A DNA stretch of 64,000 nt from Thiospirillum jenense (lineage in GTDB: Bacteria > Pseudomonadota > Gammaproteobacteria > Chromatiales > Chromatiaceae), in the NCBI RefSeq assembly GCF_014145225.1, contig NZ_JABVCQ010000005.1, forward strand, positions 62,001 to 126,000. Direction: 5' to 3'. Within the stretch, counting starts at the first letter, position 1. The number at the start of each line of letters is the position of its first letter. Both the position numbers and the translations under genes were made by a program. Below, piece by piece: positions 56,142 through 64,000 of this stretch. Below the pieces are notes generated by a model. The model did not search any database. It had not been told where the DNA came from and saw only the letters and a list, made by a program, of their open reading frames with translations.

Positions 56142-57446
56142 ATGTATTTAAAACTCACACTTTCCGATGTGCAAGCACAATTGCTCAACACCGATCCAAC
56201 GATTGAGTTTCATTATCGTGGCGGCACCATTGGTCGTACCCGTGATAATGATTGGGTGCTTTCTGATCCCGAACGGGTTGTATCTAGTCATCATGCACGA
56301 GTCCTGTATTATCGCGGTAGCTATTATGTTGAAGATACGAGTGCTAATGGAACATTTTTGAATCAAACAGAAACAATTTTGCCGAAAGGCCGCCCGACAA
56401 TATTGGCACATGGCGATACACTTTATATTAGCGATTATGCGATTCAAGTTGAATTACTAGAAGAATCGACGGTGACTGCAAAGCAATTACCACCATCAGA
56501 ACCGTTGAAACGTGATGCGACAGAAGCAACAATTCCGTTGCCTGCGACTGAATCTTTATTCGATTTACCGCCATCGGCATTAGCAGTTACGCAGCCATTG
56601 CCCGCAACAACAATACCGCCACTGAATGAAAAAGTACAAGATATGCTGGCTGAAACAATGCCGCTCCCAGCAACAAATACACCGATTGATATATTAGCTG
56701 CAACCATGCCATCGCCGGGTGTGACGCCACCGATTATAGGCAATAAAATGGATGAATTGGCGGCAACGCTGCCATTACCAGTTATGCCAGCAAATCTCAA
56801 TACAGTTGATCCATTAGCAGATACCATTCCATCATTAACACCATTCCCAGCTGCTGCTGTTTTAAATTCGCCAATGCTAAATGAACAGTTATTGACGGCG
56901 TTTTTTCAGGGATTAGGAATAACGCCGCCGGCAACTTTGACAGCCGCGGAAAGTACGGCATTATTCGAACAGTTGGGACGTTTATTTCGCTTGTTTACGC
57001 AGGGTATGATTGATGTTTTACAGGCGCGGGCAGCATTTAAAAGTCGCTTACGGGCAGCGCCCACGCTTATCAAACCCACCGAAAATAATCCATTAAAATT
57101 TTCACCAAATGCTGAACAGGCACTAAGTTGTTTTATTGAAAAACGCACCGGATTTTTGGATGCAGAAGCGGCATTTACTGAAGCATTTACTGACATTCAA
57201 AAACATGAACAGGCGGTGGTTTTAGCTATGCAAATTGCCATGATAGAATTATTACAGCAGGTCTCGCCTGCGACAGTGGAAACCGAACGACTGTCGAATA
57301 AACAAACCGCCCGCTTGTCATTTAATCATTCCCCCTGGGCATTTTATCAAAAATATCATGCCGCATTGCAGGCCAATCTGGAAAACGATTTTTATAAGTT
57401 CATCGGTCAAGAATTTGCGCGGGCGTATGAAGAAAAATTAAAGTAG
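56142..57446 (+). CDS. tagH: T6SS-associated FHA domain protein (TagH/ImpI-like)
   Basis: A 434-residue protein. The N-terminal FHA domain (about 20-100; GGTIGRTRDNDWVLSD, SSHHARVLY, DTSANGTFLN) binds phosphothreonine. A linker of about 140 residues holds a repeated pattern (D-LA-T-P-P: LAETMPLPATNTP, LAATMPSPGVTPP, LAATLPLPV, LADTIPS). The C-terminal 190 residues match the T6SS FHA domain (LIKPTENNPLKFSP, GQEFARAYEEKL). TagH proteins are post-translational regulators beside Ser/Thr kinase PpkA and phosphatase PppA in type VI clusters. No other T6SS gene is in the window. It ends ten bases from the convergent kdsB. Confidence 0.85.
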   Translation: MYLKLTLSDVQAQLLNTDPTIEFHYRGGTIGRTRDNDWVLSDPERVVSSHHARVLYYRGSYYVEDTSANGTFLNQTETILPKGRPTILAHGDTLYISDYAIQVELLEESTVTAKQLPPSEPLKRDATEATIPLPATESLFDLPPSALAVTQPLPATTIPPLNEKVQDMLAETMPLPATNTPIDILAATMPSPGVTPPIIGNKMDELAATLPLPVMPANLNTVDPLADTIPSLTPFPAAAVLNSPMLNEQLLTAFFQGLGITPPATLTAAESTALFEQLGRLFRLFTQGMIDVLQARAAFKSRLRAAPTLIKPTENNPLKFSPNAEQALSCFIEKRTGFLDAEAAFTEAFTDIQKHEQAVVLAMQIAMIELLQQVSPATVETERLSNKQTARLSFNHSPWAFYQKYHAALQANLENDFYKFIGQEFARAYEEKLK

Positions 57447-57456
57447 TATCGAACGC

Positions 57457-58239
57457 TTAATCACCGAGAAGTTGTTGAACAGCAATCAAATCCTGTGGCG
57501 TATCCACTCCACGCCCAGGTTGTTCTATTGCCATGGCCACTTGAATACGTTCACCGTAATATAAAACGCGCAATTGTTCCAGTGCTTCCGCCTGCTCCAA
57601 TGCCACTGGCGGCCATTTAACATAGCGCCGTAAAAAACCGGCGCGGTAAGCGTATAACCCAATATGACGCAAAAATTCTGTATTAATAGGTAATTGACTT
57701 GGCAGTGAACTTTGGTCAAATGAGTGAAAGGCATCACGTTGCCAGGGGATAGGAGCGCGTGAAAAATATAGCGCTTGTCCATGTGCATTGATAACAACTT
57801 TAACAACGTTACGATCAAATAGTTGCTGCGTATTTGCTAATGGATAGCACAGTGTGGCCATATTAACCTCTGAATGTTCTGCTAATATCGCTGCCACTTG
57901 ATCAAGCAATGAAGGTGCTATACAAGGTTCGTCCCCTTGTAAATTGACAATTAACGTATCGTCTGCCCAACCGTATTGATCGCTGACTTCGGCAATACGG
58001 TCAGTGCCGCTACGATGATGCTTAGATGTCATTGCCACCTCTGCCCCAAATGCGCGACATGCAGTGGCTATACGCATATCATCAGTTGCAATAATAATGT
58101 GTTGGGCATGACTACGGCAGGCGCGTTCCCAGACATGTTGAATCATTGGCCGTCCGCTAATATAAATGAGTGGCTTACCCGGCAGGCGAGTAGCACCAAA
58201 GCGAGCGGGAATGACAACAATAAAACTGTGATTTAACAT
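57457..58239 (-). CDS. kdsB: 3-deoxy-manno-octulosonate cytidylyltransferase
   Basis: KdsB makes CMP-Kdo for the lipopolysaccharide inner core. The 260-residue protein begins with the nucleotide-binding FIVVIPARFGATRLPGKPLI, then has DTLIVNLQGDEPCI (metal-binding aspartate), HIGLYAYRAGFLRRYV and LEQLRVLYYGERIQVA. It is transcribed alone, convergent with the FHA gene and divergent from hisA. Confidence 0.96.
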   Translation of the reverse strand: MLNHSFIVVIPARFGATRLPGKPLIYISGRPMIQHVWERACRSHAQHIIIATDDMRIATACRAFGAEVAMTSKHHRSGTDRIAEVSDQYGWADDTLIVNLQGDEPCIAPSLLDQVAAILAEHSEVNMATLCYPLANTQQLFDRNVVKVVINAHGQALYFSRAPIPWQRDAFHSFDQSSLPSQLPINTEFLRHIGLYAYRAGFLRRYVKWPPVALEQAEALEQLRVLYYGERIQVAMAIEQPGRGVDTPQDLIAVQQLLGD

Positions 58240-58391
58240 AATGGCAATAAGTGTCAGTTAAAAAATGAATGGTTGCTTTAATTGCGGTGCGTGAATATCA
58301 TAGTTCAATCGCGCTCGTTTAATCAATACCGCACTCACAACTGGCGTGGCGGTGTTCAAATGTACTTATTTTAATCACGGAACCAACAACG

Positions 58392-59141
58392 ATGTTACTC
58401 ATTCCAGCAATAGACTTAAAAGACGGGATTTGTGTGCGACTGCGACAAGGTCGAATGAATGAAGAAACCCGTTTTAGTAATGATCCAGTGGCAATGGCCG
58501 GGCAATGGGTCATGCAAGGTGCACGGCGGTTACATTTAGTGGATTTGAATGGCGCCTTTGCCGGCAAGCCAGTAAATGCTGAGGTGATTCATGCTATTGC
58601 GAATGCATATCCATCATTACCTATTCAAGTTGGCGGCGGTATCCGCGATATAGACAGTATTGGTACTTATTTAGATGCCGGAGTGCAATGGTGTATTTTA
58701 GGTACACAAGCGATCATTGAACCAGGCTTTGTTGCCCAAGCCTGCCGCGCTTTCCCAGGACGTATTATTGTTGGTCTGGATGCGCGTGATGGTCAAATTG
58801 CAATTCGTGGTTGGGCAGAAATAACTGCCTATCAAGTTGGCGAATTAGCACGTCGTTTTGCTGCCGATGGTGTCGCCGCGATTATTTATACAGATATTGG
58901 CCGGGATGGCATGTTGACCGGCCCTAATATTCTTGCTACACAACAGCTTGCCGAAATAAGTGGAGTACCAATTATTGCCTCCGGTGGTATTACTGATTTG
59001 AATGATGTAAGCGCACTGGCTGCTATTGCTCACTGCGGCATCATTGGTGCTATTACGGGACAAGCGATTTATACTGGCAGTTTAGATTTCGCTGCCGGAC
59101 AGCAATTAGCAGATGCGTTGGTAATGGGAGTCAATACATGA
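58392..59141 (+). CDS. hisA: HisA phosphoribosylformimino-AICAR-P isomerase
   Basis: HisA performs the Amadori isomerisation of ProFAR in histidine synthesis. The 249-residue barrel starts [20 protein letters not shown] with the catalytic aspartate, contains VGGGIRDI and [18 protein letters not shown], and has the second catalytic aspartate in [14 protein letters not shown]. It overlaps hisE by four bases. The order is unusual, since hisF and hisI normally lie between them; neither is in this window. Confidence 0.96.
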   Translation: MLLIPAIDLKDGICVRLRQGRMNEETRFSNDPVAMAGQWVMQGARRLHLVDLNGAFAGKPVNAEVIHAIANAYPSLPIQVGGGIRDIDSIGTYLDAGVQWCILGTQAIIEPGFVAQACRAFPGRIIVGLDARDGQIAIRGWAEITAYQVGELARRFAADGVAAIIYTDIGRDGMLTGPNILATQQLAEISGVPIIASGGITDLNDVSALAAIAHCGIIGAITGQAIYTGSLDFAAGQQLADALVMGVNT

Positions 59142-59470
59142 ATCAACAGCAGCAGTGCGCCATCTTAACTCAATTAGCTGACGTCCTGGAAGCACGTCAA
59201 TTAGCTGACCCTGACACTTCATACGTCGCTCGCCTGTATGCAAAAGGATTAGATGCCATTTTGAAAAAAATCGGTGAAGAAGCAACAGAAACAGTGATGG
59301 CTGCAAAAGACAATGATAATGATAAAATCATTTATGAAATCGCCGATCTATGGTTTCATTGCTTAATATTACTCGCAGCGCGTGGCTTACATCCTGATGC
59401 GGTTCTCATTGAATTGGAACGGCGGTTTGGTATGTCAGGCATTGCCGAAAAAGCGGCGCGTTCTCAATAA
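59138..59470 (+). CDS. hisE: Phosphoribosyl-ATP pyrophosphatase
   Basis: HisE hydrolyses phosphoribosyl-ATP to phosphoribosyl-AMP, the second step of histidine synthesis. The 110-residue all-helical protein carries [20 protein letters not shown] and [20 protein letters not shown], with the acidic metal-binding residues of the MazG-like fold, then [13 protein letters not shown]. HisI is not fused to it. It is coupled to hisA by a four-base overlap. Confidence 0.95.
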   Translation: MNQQQQCAILTQLADVLEARQLADPDTSYVARLYAKGLDAILKKIGEEATETVMAAKDNDNDKIIYEIADLWFHCLILLAARGLHPDAVLIELERRFGMSGIAEKAARSQ

Positions 59471-59576
59471 TGTTGGCAGGCTATTTAGAACAAAAAATGC
59501 TGGTTAAACTGGCATCTGTTCTAAAATATAATTGAATAACAGATTTGCCGCCAAATCAGGTAGTGAATTAAATTTA

Positions 59577-59601
59577 ACGGGATGAGCATCGTTCATCCCG
59601 T
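59577..59601. terminator. Hairpin after hisAE
   Basis: ACGGGATGA, a seven-base loop and TCATCCCGT form a perfect 9-bp stem between hisE and the methyltransferase gene. No long T-run follows on the plus strand, so it may attenuate or stabilise rather than end transcription. Confidence 0.4.
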
Positions 59602-59627
59602 GTGAAAAACATATTTTGTTCTGCGTC

Positions 59628-60773
59628 ATGCGTCATCACTCAACTGCGTCACTATTTAATCACTTCGTCCCAATCATTCCAGAGACGCAAGGAATTAAAT
59701 ACGCCGGATCCAAATTAAAACTCATTCCCCATATTCTGTCATTATTTGACGATTTAACTGTGCGCACGGTATTAGATGGTTTCTCTGGCACCACCCGCGT
59801 CTCACAAGCATTTGCACAATTAGGGTTGCAGGTCATTAGCAATGACATCTCCGAATGGTCCTATATTTTCGGCGTGTGTTATCTCAAAAATCGCAAACCG
59901 CCTGCCGCTTACACCGCGTTAATTGACCATCTTAATGCCGTACCGGGCTATGACGGTTGGTTCACAACTCATTACGGCGGCTATGATTATGCCGGCAATG
60001 CAACGCAATTAGACGGTAATAAAAAACCCTGGCAAATACACAATACGCGCAAAATTGACGGTATTCGTGATGAAATAGACGCATTAGGCTTACCTGAAAT
60101 AGATCGCGCCGTTGCATTAACCAGTCTCATGTTGGCAATGGATGAAGTGGATAATACCCTCGGTCACTTTACGTCTTATTTACGGCAATGGTCGCCGCGA
60201 TCTTATCGCAGTCTTCAACTCAAAATTCCGCGTGTATTTATCAATAACCAAGACAACATCGTATTAAAAGAAGACATCTTTGATACCATTCAACACGCGC
60301 AAGTAGATTTTGCGTACTTCGATCCGCCCTACGGCTCCAATAATGAAAAAATGCCGCCTTCACGGGTGCGTTATGCAGCCTATTATCATTTATGGACAAC
60401 CGTTTGCAAGCATGATAAACCGGCAGTATTTGGCGCGGCATTGCGCCGTCAAGATAGCAGCGATCAATTAGCGCCTAGCGTGTTTGAAGCGTTTCGCAGC
60501 AGTGAAACTGGACAGTCAATTGCCGTCGCTGCTATTGAAAATTTAATTAAAACCGTGACAGCGCGCTATGTTGCGCTCTCCTATAGTTCTGGCGGTAAAG
60601 CCAATGCAGTTGAGCTAGATGCAATCCTAAATCGTCATGGTAAGCGTATTAAAACGATGATGGTTGATTATAAGAAAAATGTCATGGCTGACATGAAATC
60701 AACGCAGGCGTGGCTCAATGCAGTTGACCAGCCACATCGGGAATTTATTTTTCTGTTGGATAAGCACGCATAA
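59628..60773 (+). CDS. D12-class N6-adenine DNA methyltransferase
   Basis: A methyltransferase of about 381 residues of the Dam/D12 kind: IKYAGSKLKLIPHI (SAM-binding FxGxK region), VLDGFSGTTRVSQAFAQLG, and the catalytic FAYFDPPYGSNN. It is larger than Dam and carries inserts between the motifs. The ATG at 59628 is chosen over a TTG 12 bases earlier; neither has a good ribosome-binding site. No restriction endonuclease gene is visible on either side, so it may be an orphan, or a partner may be unrecognisable. Confidence 0.85.
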   Translation: MRHHSTASLFNHFVPIIPETQGIKYAGSKLKLIPHILSLFDDLTVRTVLDGFSGTTRVSQAFAQLGLQVISNDISEWSYIFGVCYLKNRKPPAAYTALIDHLNAVPGYDGWFTTHYGGYDYAGNATQLDGNKKPWQIHNTRKIDGIRDEIDALGLPEIDRAVALTSLMLAMDEVDNTLGHFTSYLRQWSPRSYRSLQLKIPRVFINNQDNIVLKEDIFDTIQHAQVDFAYFDPPYGSNNEKMPPSRVRYAAYYHLWTTVCKHDKPAVFGAALRRQDSSDQLAPSVFEAFRSSETGQSIAVAAIENLIKTVTARYVALSYSSGGKANAVELDAILNRHGKRIKTMMVDYKKNVMADMKSTQAWLNAVDQPHREFIFLLDKHA

Positions 60774-60863
60774 AAATGACTGCTTGCTAAACAACTTGTG
60801 CTGCTAATTCGTCGCATTGGTATTAGCAAGTGATCTAATCGTGACAAATAGCACCGCACCATT

Positions 60864-62423
60864 TTATTTAATTTTCAGTAATAAAATCGCGCCGCGTTGA
60901 TACAAAACTTCCAATTGTTCTGCTGAATAACGCGCTCGCAATCGCGCCGCACGATCAATGCGCGTTAATACAATATCACCCCGCTGGGGCGGGCGATCTG
61001 GCGTTATTGCTTGACGATAAACGCTAAAACTTGGCTGGCTTATTCGATAACTGACTACTGGTGCATTTAATTGCCGCGCAAATAATGCTGCGTCTTTAAT
61101 TGGCGCTTGCAAAGTAGAGAGAACCGCGGGCAATACCAAACCAGAGACTACCCCCAATTGAATCACGCCGATTAATAAGAGTCGCTGCCAAACTGAGAAC
61201 TGAATTGCAAAAAACAGCGCAATGACTGCAACTAACGCCGCGAAAGTTCCTAAATGATATTGCCAATTAAACACCGATTGTCCTTCCACCAGCACGGCAT
61301 GAGTGTACAGATGCGCTGTCGTGAGTGCGGCCAATGGGTACATGAGAAATGGCAAAACGAAAAAAATACTAAATAGAATTAACGCGGGCATAAACGCCAA
61401 CCAACGGTTAATCGGCAATTCCCGATAACGCGCAATTAAAATGCACAGCGGTGTCATGCCATACACCAAATAATGCGGCAATTTAGTATTGGCAAATGAA
61501 AATAAAATAAATACGGTTAAAAACCACAAGATCATAAAACGGTTAAATGAATCTGCCCAAAGTTGTCGCCACTCAGTGAACATTCTAAATATAACACCGG
61601 CAAATGGTAGCGTAATGAGCGGCAACATCACCAAATAATATCCGACAAATCCCTGATGACCGTGAATGACGCCTTCAAAGCGTTCTAAATTATGATGTAA
61701 GAAAAAACTGCGAAAAAATCCCGCGCCGTCGTCGAAATAAATTGCTAAATACCAGGGTAATGTGATGAGTAAAAATACTAGCCAAGCGCGGGGCGCTACA
61801 ATTGCATTAAACCAAAGCCGCAGCGTGTTATTAGAGAGTGAAAATAACAGCGTGGTTAATAGCGGTAGTATGATTGCTACCGGCCCCTTCGTTAAAAAAC
61901 CCAACCCTAGCCAAATATAAATCCGTATCAATAATGCTTGGCGGCGCGTCTCGGTTGTTGCACAGTAATAGCGGTAGCAATCAAAAAATGTTAATACTAA
62001 CCACAGATTAAGCAGTGCATCCGCCACCGCCGCTTTACCAATTAAACCAATTTCTAATGATAAAACTAATGCAAATCCAGCCGCCGCCGCCGTCGCTTGA
62101 TTGAATTGCTGACGCACGAATAACCAGACGGCCAATACCCATAAGGTGGCGGCAATTGCCGATGGTAAGCGGAATGCAAACTCATTTAATCCTAAACTAA
62201 TAACCGCTGCTGCTTGCAACCAATAAATTAAAACCGGTTTATCATAACGCGGCTCGCCATCACAGTGTGGCGTAATGAAATTGCCACTTGCCAACATTTC
62301 ACGGGTCGCCTCGGTAAAGGCGCCTTCATCTAAATCGTATAATGGCGGCGTGCCGAGTTGCCAAAAAAATGCCAGCCATACGATGAATAGCAATGCCCAA
62401 GTTGATGTGAAAATGCGTGTCAT
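60864..62423 (-). CDS. ArnT-like lipid A / PMT-family glycosyltransferase
   Basis: An integral membrane glycosyltransferase (GT83/PMT class) of about 519 residues. The acidic catalytic loop PPLYDLDEGAFTEATREM follows the first helix and RYDKPVLIYWLQ lies 30 residues later. There are about 11-12 membrane helices, and the last 130 residues are partly soluble. ArnT transfers L-Ara4N from undecaprenyl phosphate to lipid A, but no arn operon is here, so another undecaprenyl-linked sugar and acceptor are possible. The ATG at 62423 is preferred; one 12 bases upstream is also in frame. Confidence 0.85.
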   Translation of the reverse strand: MTRIFTSTWALLFIVWLAFFWQLGTPPLYDLDEGAFTEATREMLASGNFITPHCDGEPRYDKPVLIYWLQAAAVISLGLNEFAFRLPSAIAATLWVLAVWLFVRQQFNQATAAAAGFALVLSLEIGLIGKAAVADALLNLWLVLTFFDCYRYYCATTETRRQALLIRIYIWLGLGFLTKGPVAIILPLLTTLLFSLSNNTLRLWFNAIVAPRAWLVFLLITLPWYLAIYFDDGAGFFRSFFLHHNLERFEGVIHGHQGFVGYYLVMLPLITLPFAGVIFRMFTEWRQLWADSFNRFMILWFLTVFILFSFANTKLPHYLVYGMTPLCILIARYRELPINRWLAFMPALILFSIFFVLPFLMYPLAALTTAHLYTHAVLVEGQSVFNWQYHLGTFAALVAVIALFFAIQFSVWQRLLLIGVIQLGVVSGLVLPAVLSTLQAPIKDAALFARQLNAPVVSYRISQPSFSVYRQAITPDRPPQRGDIVLTRIDRAARLRARYSAEQLEVLYQRGAILLLKIK

Positions 62424-62492
62424 AAAAATTAACATTAAGATTAAATAATTGCCAATAAATCCAACAGTTTTTAATCAATAGCAGCATTTATT

Positions 62493-63263
62493 ATGTTGAT
62501 TCATCATTTACCCACCAACAATCAACACCACTCGTCTATTCAATACGCACTCTTGCATGGCTTTACTGGTTTAGGGCGCGATTGGGAATTATGTTGGCCA
62601 AATGAAACAGACGCATTTGCATTGGATTTACCCGGACATGGCACGGCGGTCGATCCCGTTGGTCATTTCAACGATGCAATTAACAAACTATTAATCGCAT
62701 TACCCGCCTCGGTGACGCATTTAATTGGCTATTCACTTGGCGGGCGATTAGCATTGGCATTAATGGCAATGGCACCACAGCGGTTTAATCATTTAACGAT
62801 CATTGCGGCGCATCCCGGATTAGAAACGACAATTGCGTGTAATGAACGTCGCCATGCCGATCAGCAATGGATTGATTGCCTGCGTTATCAAGGTATTCAG
62901 GCATTTGTCACAGCGTGGGAACAGCAGCCGTTATTCGCCAGTCAATTGCATTTACCGGCTGCCGTACTCACACAACAACGCCAACAACGTTTGCAACAGC
63001 GCGCAGAAGGATTAGCGCAGTGTTTAGACTGTTTTGGTTTGGCTAATATGCCGAACACTTGGCCGCAATTAACACAATTCACCGGTCAATTGCATTGGAT
63101 CACGGGTGCTAATGATGCAAAATTTAGCACCATTGCTGCGCGTATTAAACAATTGCGCCCAGCAACACACTGGCATTGTTTCAATCACTGCGGTCATAAT
63201 CCATTATTAGAAGCGCCAGATCAATTGCGCAAAACTTTGACAAACATCATTGCTGCTAATTGA
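62493..63263 (+). CDS. menH: Alpha/beta hydrolase, MenH-like
   Basis: A 256-residue hydrolase with oxyanion segment LLHGFTGLGRDWE, nucleophile S81 in LIGYSLGGRLALAL, an aspartate in WITGANDAKF and catalytic histidine in HCGHNPLLEAP. These match MenH, which removes pyruvate from SEPHCHC in menaquinone synthesis. A general esterase of the same family is the alternative, and no other men gene is in the window. The di-heme fumarate reductase at 36-39.6 kb also points to menaquinone. Confidence 0.75.
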   Translation: MLIHHLPTNNQHHSSIQYALLHGFTGLGRDWELCWPNETDAFALDLPGHGTAVDPVGHFNDAINKLLIALPASVTHLIGYSLGGRLALALMAMAPQRFNHLTIIAAHPGLETTIACNERRHADQQWIDCLRYQGIQAFVTAWEQQPLFASQLHLPAAVLTQQRQQRLQQRAEGLAQCLDCFGLANMPNTWPQLTQFTGQLHWITGANDAKFSTIAARIKQLRPATHWHCFNHCGHNPLLEAPDQLRKTLTNIIAAN

Positions 63264-63291
63264 TCTGTCGTTCAACTATCGGTGGCTTTGT

Positions 63292-64000
63292 TTAAAGCGG
63301 AATTGGAGCAGGTGCAATGTTCCAAATGCGTTCGCAGTATTCTTTAATTGCACGATCCGATGAGAACTTGCCAATACGCGCCACATTCAAAATTGCCATG
63401 CGATTCCAGGATGCTGGATTACGAAACGCCTGATCTACGGTTTTTTGACAGTCAACATAAGCACGAAAATCAGCTAATACCATAAAAGGATCGTGATAAA
63501 TTAGGTTATCAGTTAAAGGTTGAAACAATTCAGTATCGCCGTGTGAAAACAGCCCCGAGTGAATCAAATCAATAATTGATTTAATTTCAATATCGCCATT
63601 GTATAGAGCGCGAGGATCATAGCCGGCTGCTTGGCGTTGTTGCACTTCTTCTGCGGTCATGCCGAATAAAAAGAAATTGTCCGCGCCAACTTCTTCTCTA
63701 ATTTCAACATTCGCGCCGTCCAATGTGCCAATTGTCAGGGCGCCGTTCATTGAAAATTTCATATTACCAGTGCCGGATGCTTCTTTGCCGGCTAATGAAA
63801 TTTGCTCGGATAAATCGGCGGCGGGATACAATCGCTGCCCATTTTTCACGCTAAAATCGGGCATAAATAACACCCGCAAATGACCATTGACTTGCGGGTC
63901 ATGATTAATGACTTCTCCCACCGCGTTAATGAGTTTAATCATCAATTTGGCAAGAAAATAGCCCGGCGCGGCTTTGCCCCCGAAAATGAAAGTACGGGGT
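63292..64000 (-). CDS. glgP: Glycogen/starch/alpha-glucan phosphorylase, C-terminal part
   Basis: Only the last 235 or so residues are present; the gene continues beyond the right edge. The visible part begins PRTFIFGGKAAPGYFLAKLM and contains the PLP-binding lysine region KEASGTGNMKFSMNGALTIG then TLDGANVEI. The enzyme releases glucose-1-phosphate from stored glycogen. The apparent start codons inside the window are internal, since the frame is open to the edge and the residues before them are conserved phosphorylase sequence. Confidence 0.96.
   Translation of the reverse strand, partial: PRTFIFGGKAAPGYFLAKLMIKLINAVGEVINHDPQVNGHLRVLFMPDFSVKNGQRLYPAADLSEQISLAGKEASGTGNMKFSMNGALTIGTLDGANVEIREEVGADNFFLFGMTAEEVQQRQAAGYDPRALYNGDIEIKSIIDLIHSGLFSHGDTELFQPLTDNLIYHDPFMVLADFRAYVDCQKTVDQAFRNPASWNRMAILNVARIGKFSSDRAIKEYCERIWNIAPAPIPL

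Overview
The window looks like chromosomal DNA of a gammaproteobacterium, probably an anoxygenic phototroph. Gammaproteobacterial markers are a fused RlmKL rRNA methyltransferase, the lptM-lysA-dapF-DUF484 gene order, a PilS/PilR pair and standard accB/accC, prmA, hisA and kdsB genes. At the extreme left edge, on the minus strand, is the beginning of a gene that reads like bchC (bacteriochlorophyll synthesis), and a TGT-N12-ACA site of the PpsR/CrtJ type lies about 100 bp upstream of it. Base composition looks close to half GC by eye, low for purple sulfur bacteria and compatible with a Chromatium-like (C. okenii type) organism. That genus-level guess is inference; nothing in the window proves it. 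I saw no rRNA or tRNA gene and no CRISPR array.

Layout: 1-16 kb holds the bchC start, a membrane-tailed Ser/Thr kinase, a single-chain restriction-modification enzyme, acnA, purB, a lipoprotein/DUF58/membrane-protein group, DUF190-crcB and a second single-chain restriction-modification enzyme (MmeI-like). From 16 to 21.9 kb is an accessory island. It contains a phage c4-type antisense leader in front of a Bro-N protein, several toxin-antitoxin pairs separated by repeated 3' ends of PEP-CTERM genes, an L-type-lectin PEP-CTERM protein with an upstream sigma-54-type promoter and three copies of an 18-bp element, and a 52-residue membrane peptide. From 22 to 30.3 kb come rlmKL, an inactive-looking S24-fold protein, a PAP2 phosphatase and the lptM-lysA-(methyltransferase)-dapF-DUF484 cluster, which has been invaded by a MazEF-type pair whose toxin gene is itself broken by what looks like an IS200/IS605 right end.

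30.5-36 kb is a two-component system (triple-Cache histidine kinase plus HD-GYP regulator) and an AT-rich intergenic stretch. 36-39.6 kb is a frdCAB-type quinol:fumarate reductase or succinate dehydrogenase with a di-heme cytochrome b. 39.6-46.1 kb is pilSR-aroQ-accBC-prmA. 46.1-57.4 kb is envelope biology: a GH17-GT2 glucan synthase, fliW, an autotransporter, a very large multi-domain glycosyltransferase and an orphan T6SS-type FHA protein. 57.4-64 kb is kdsB, hisA-hisE, an adenine DNA methyltransferase, an ArnT-like glycosyltransferase, a MenH-like hydrolase and the 3' half of a glycogen phosphorylase gene that runs off the right edge.

Two dispersed repeat families occur in the gaps: a palindrome of the type CGTTCCCACGC..GTGGGAACG, and an ATTCCCGC..GCGGGAAT family. 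Starts were moved from the longest open frame wherever an ATG, a Shine-Dalgarno sequence or family length argued for it; these choices are stated in the entries.
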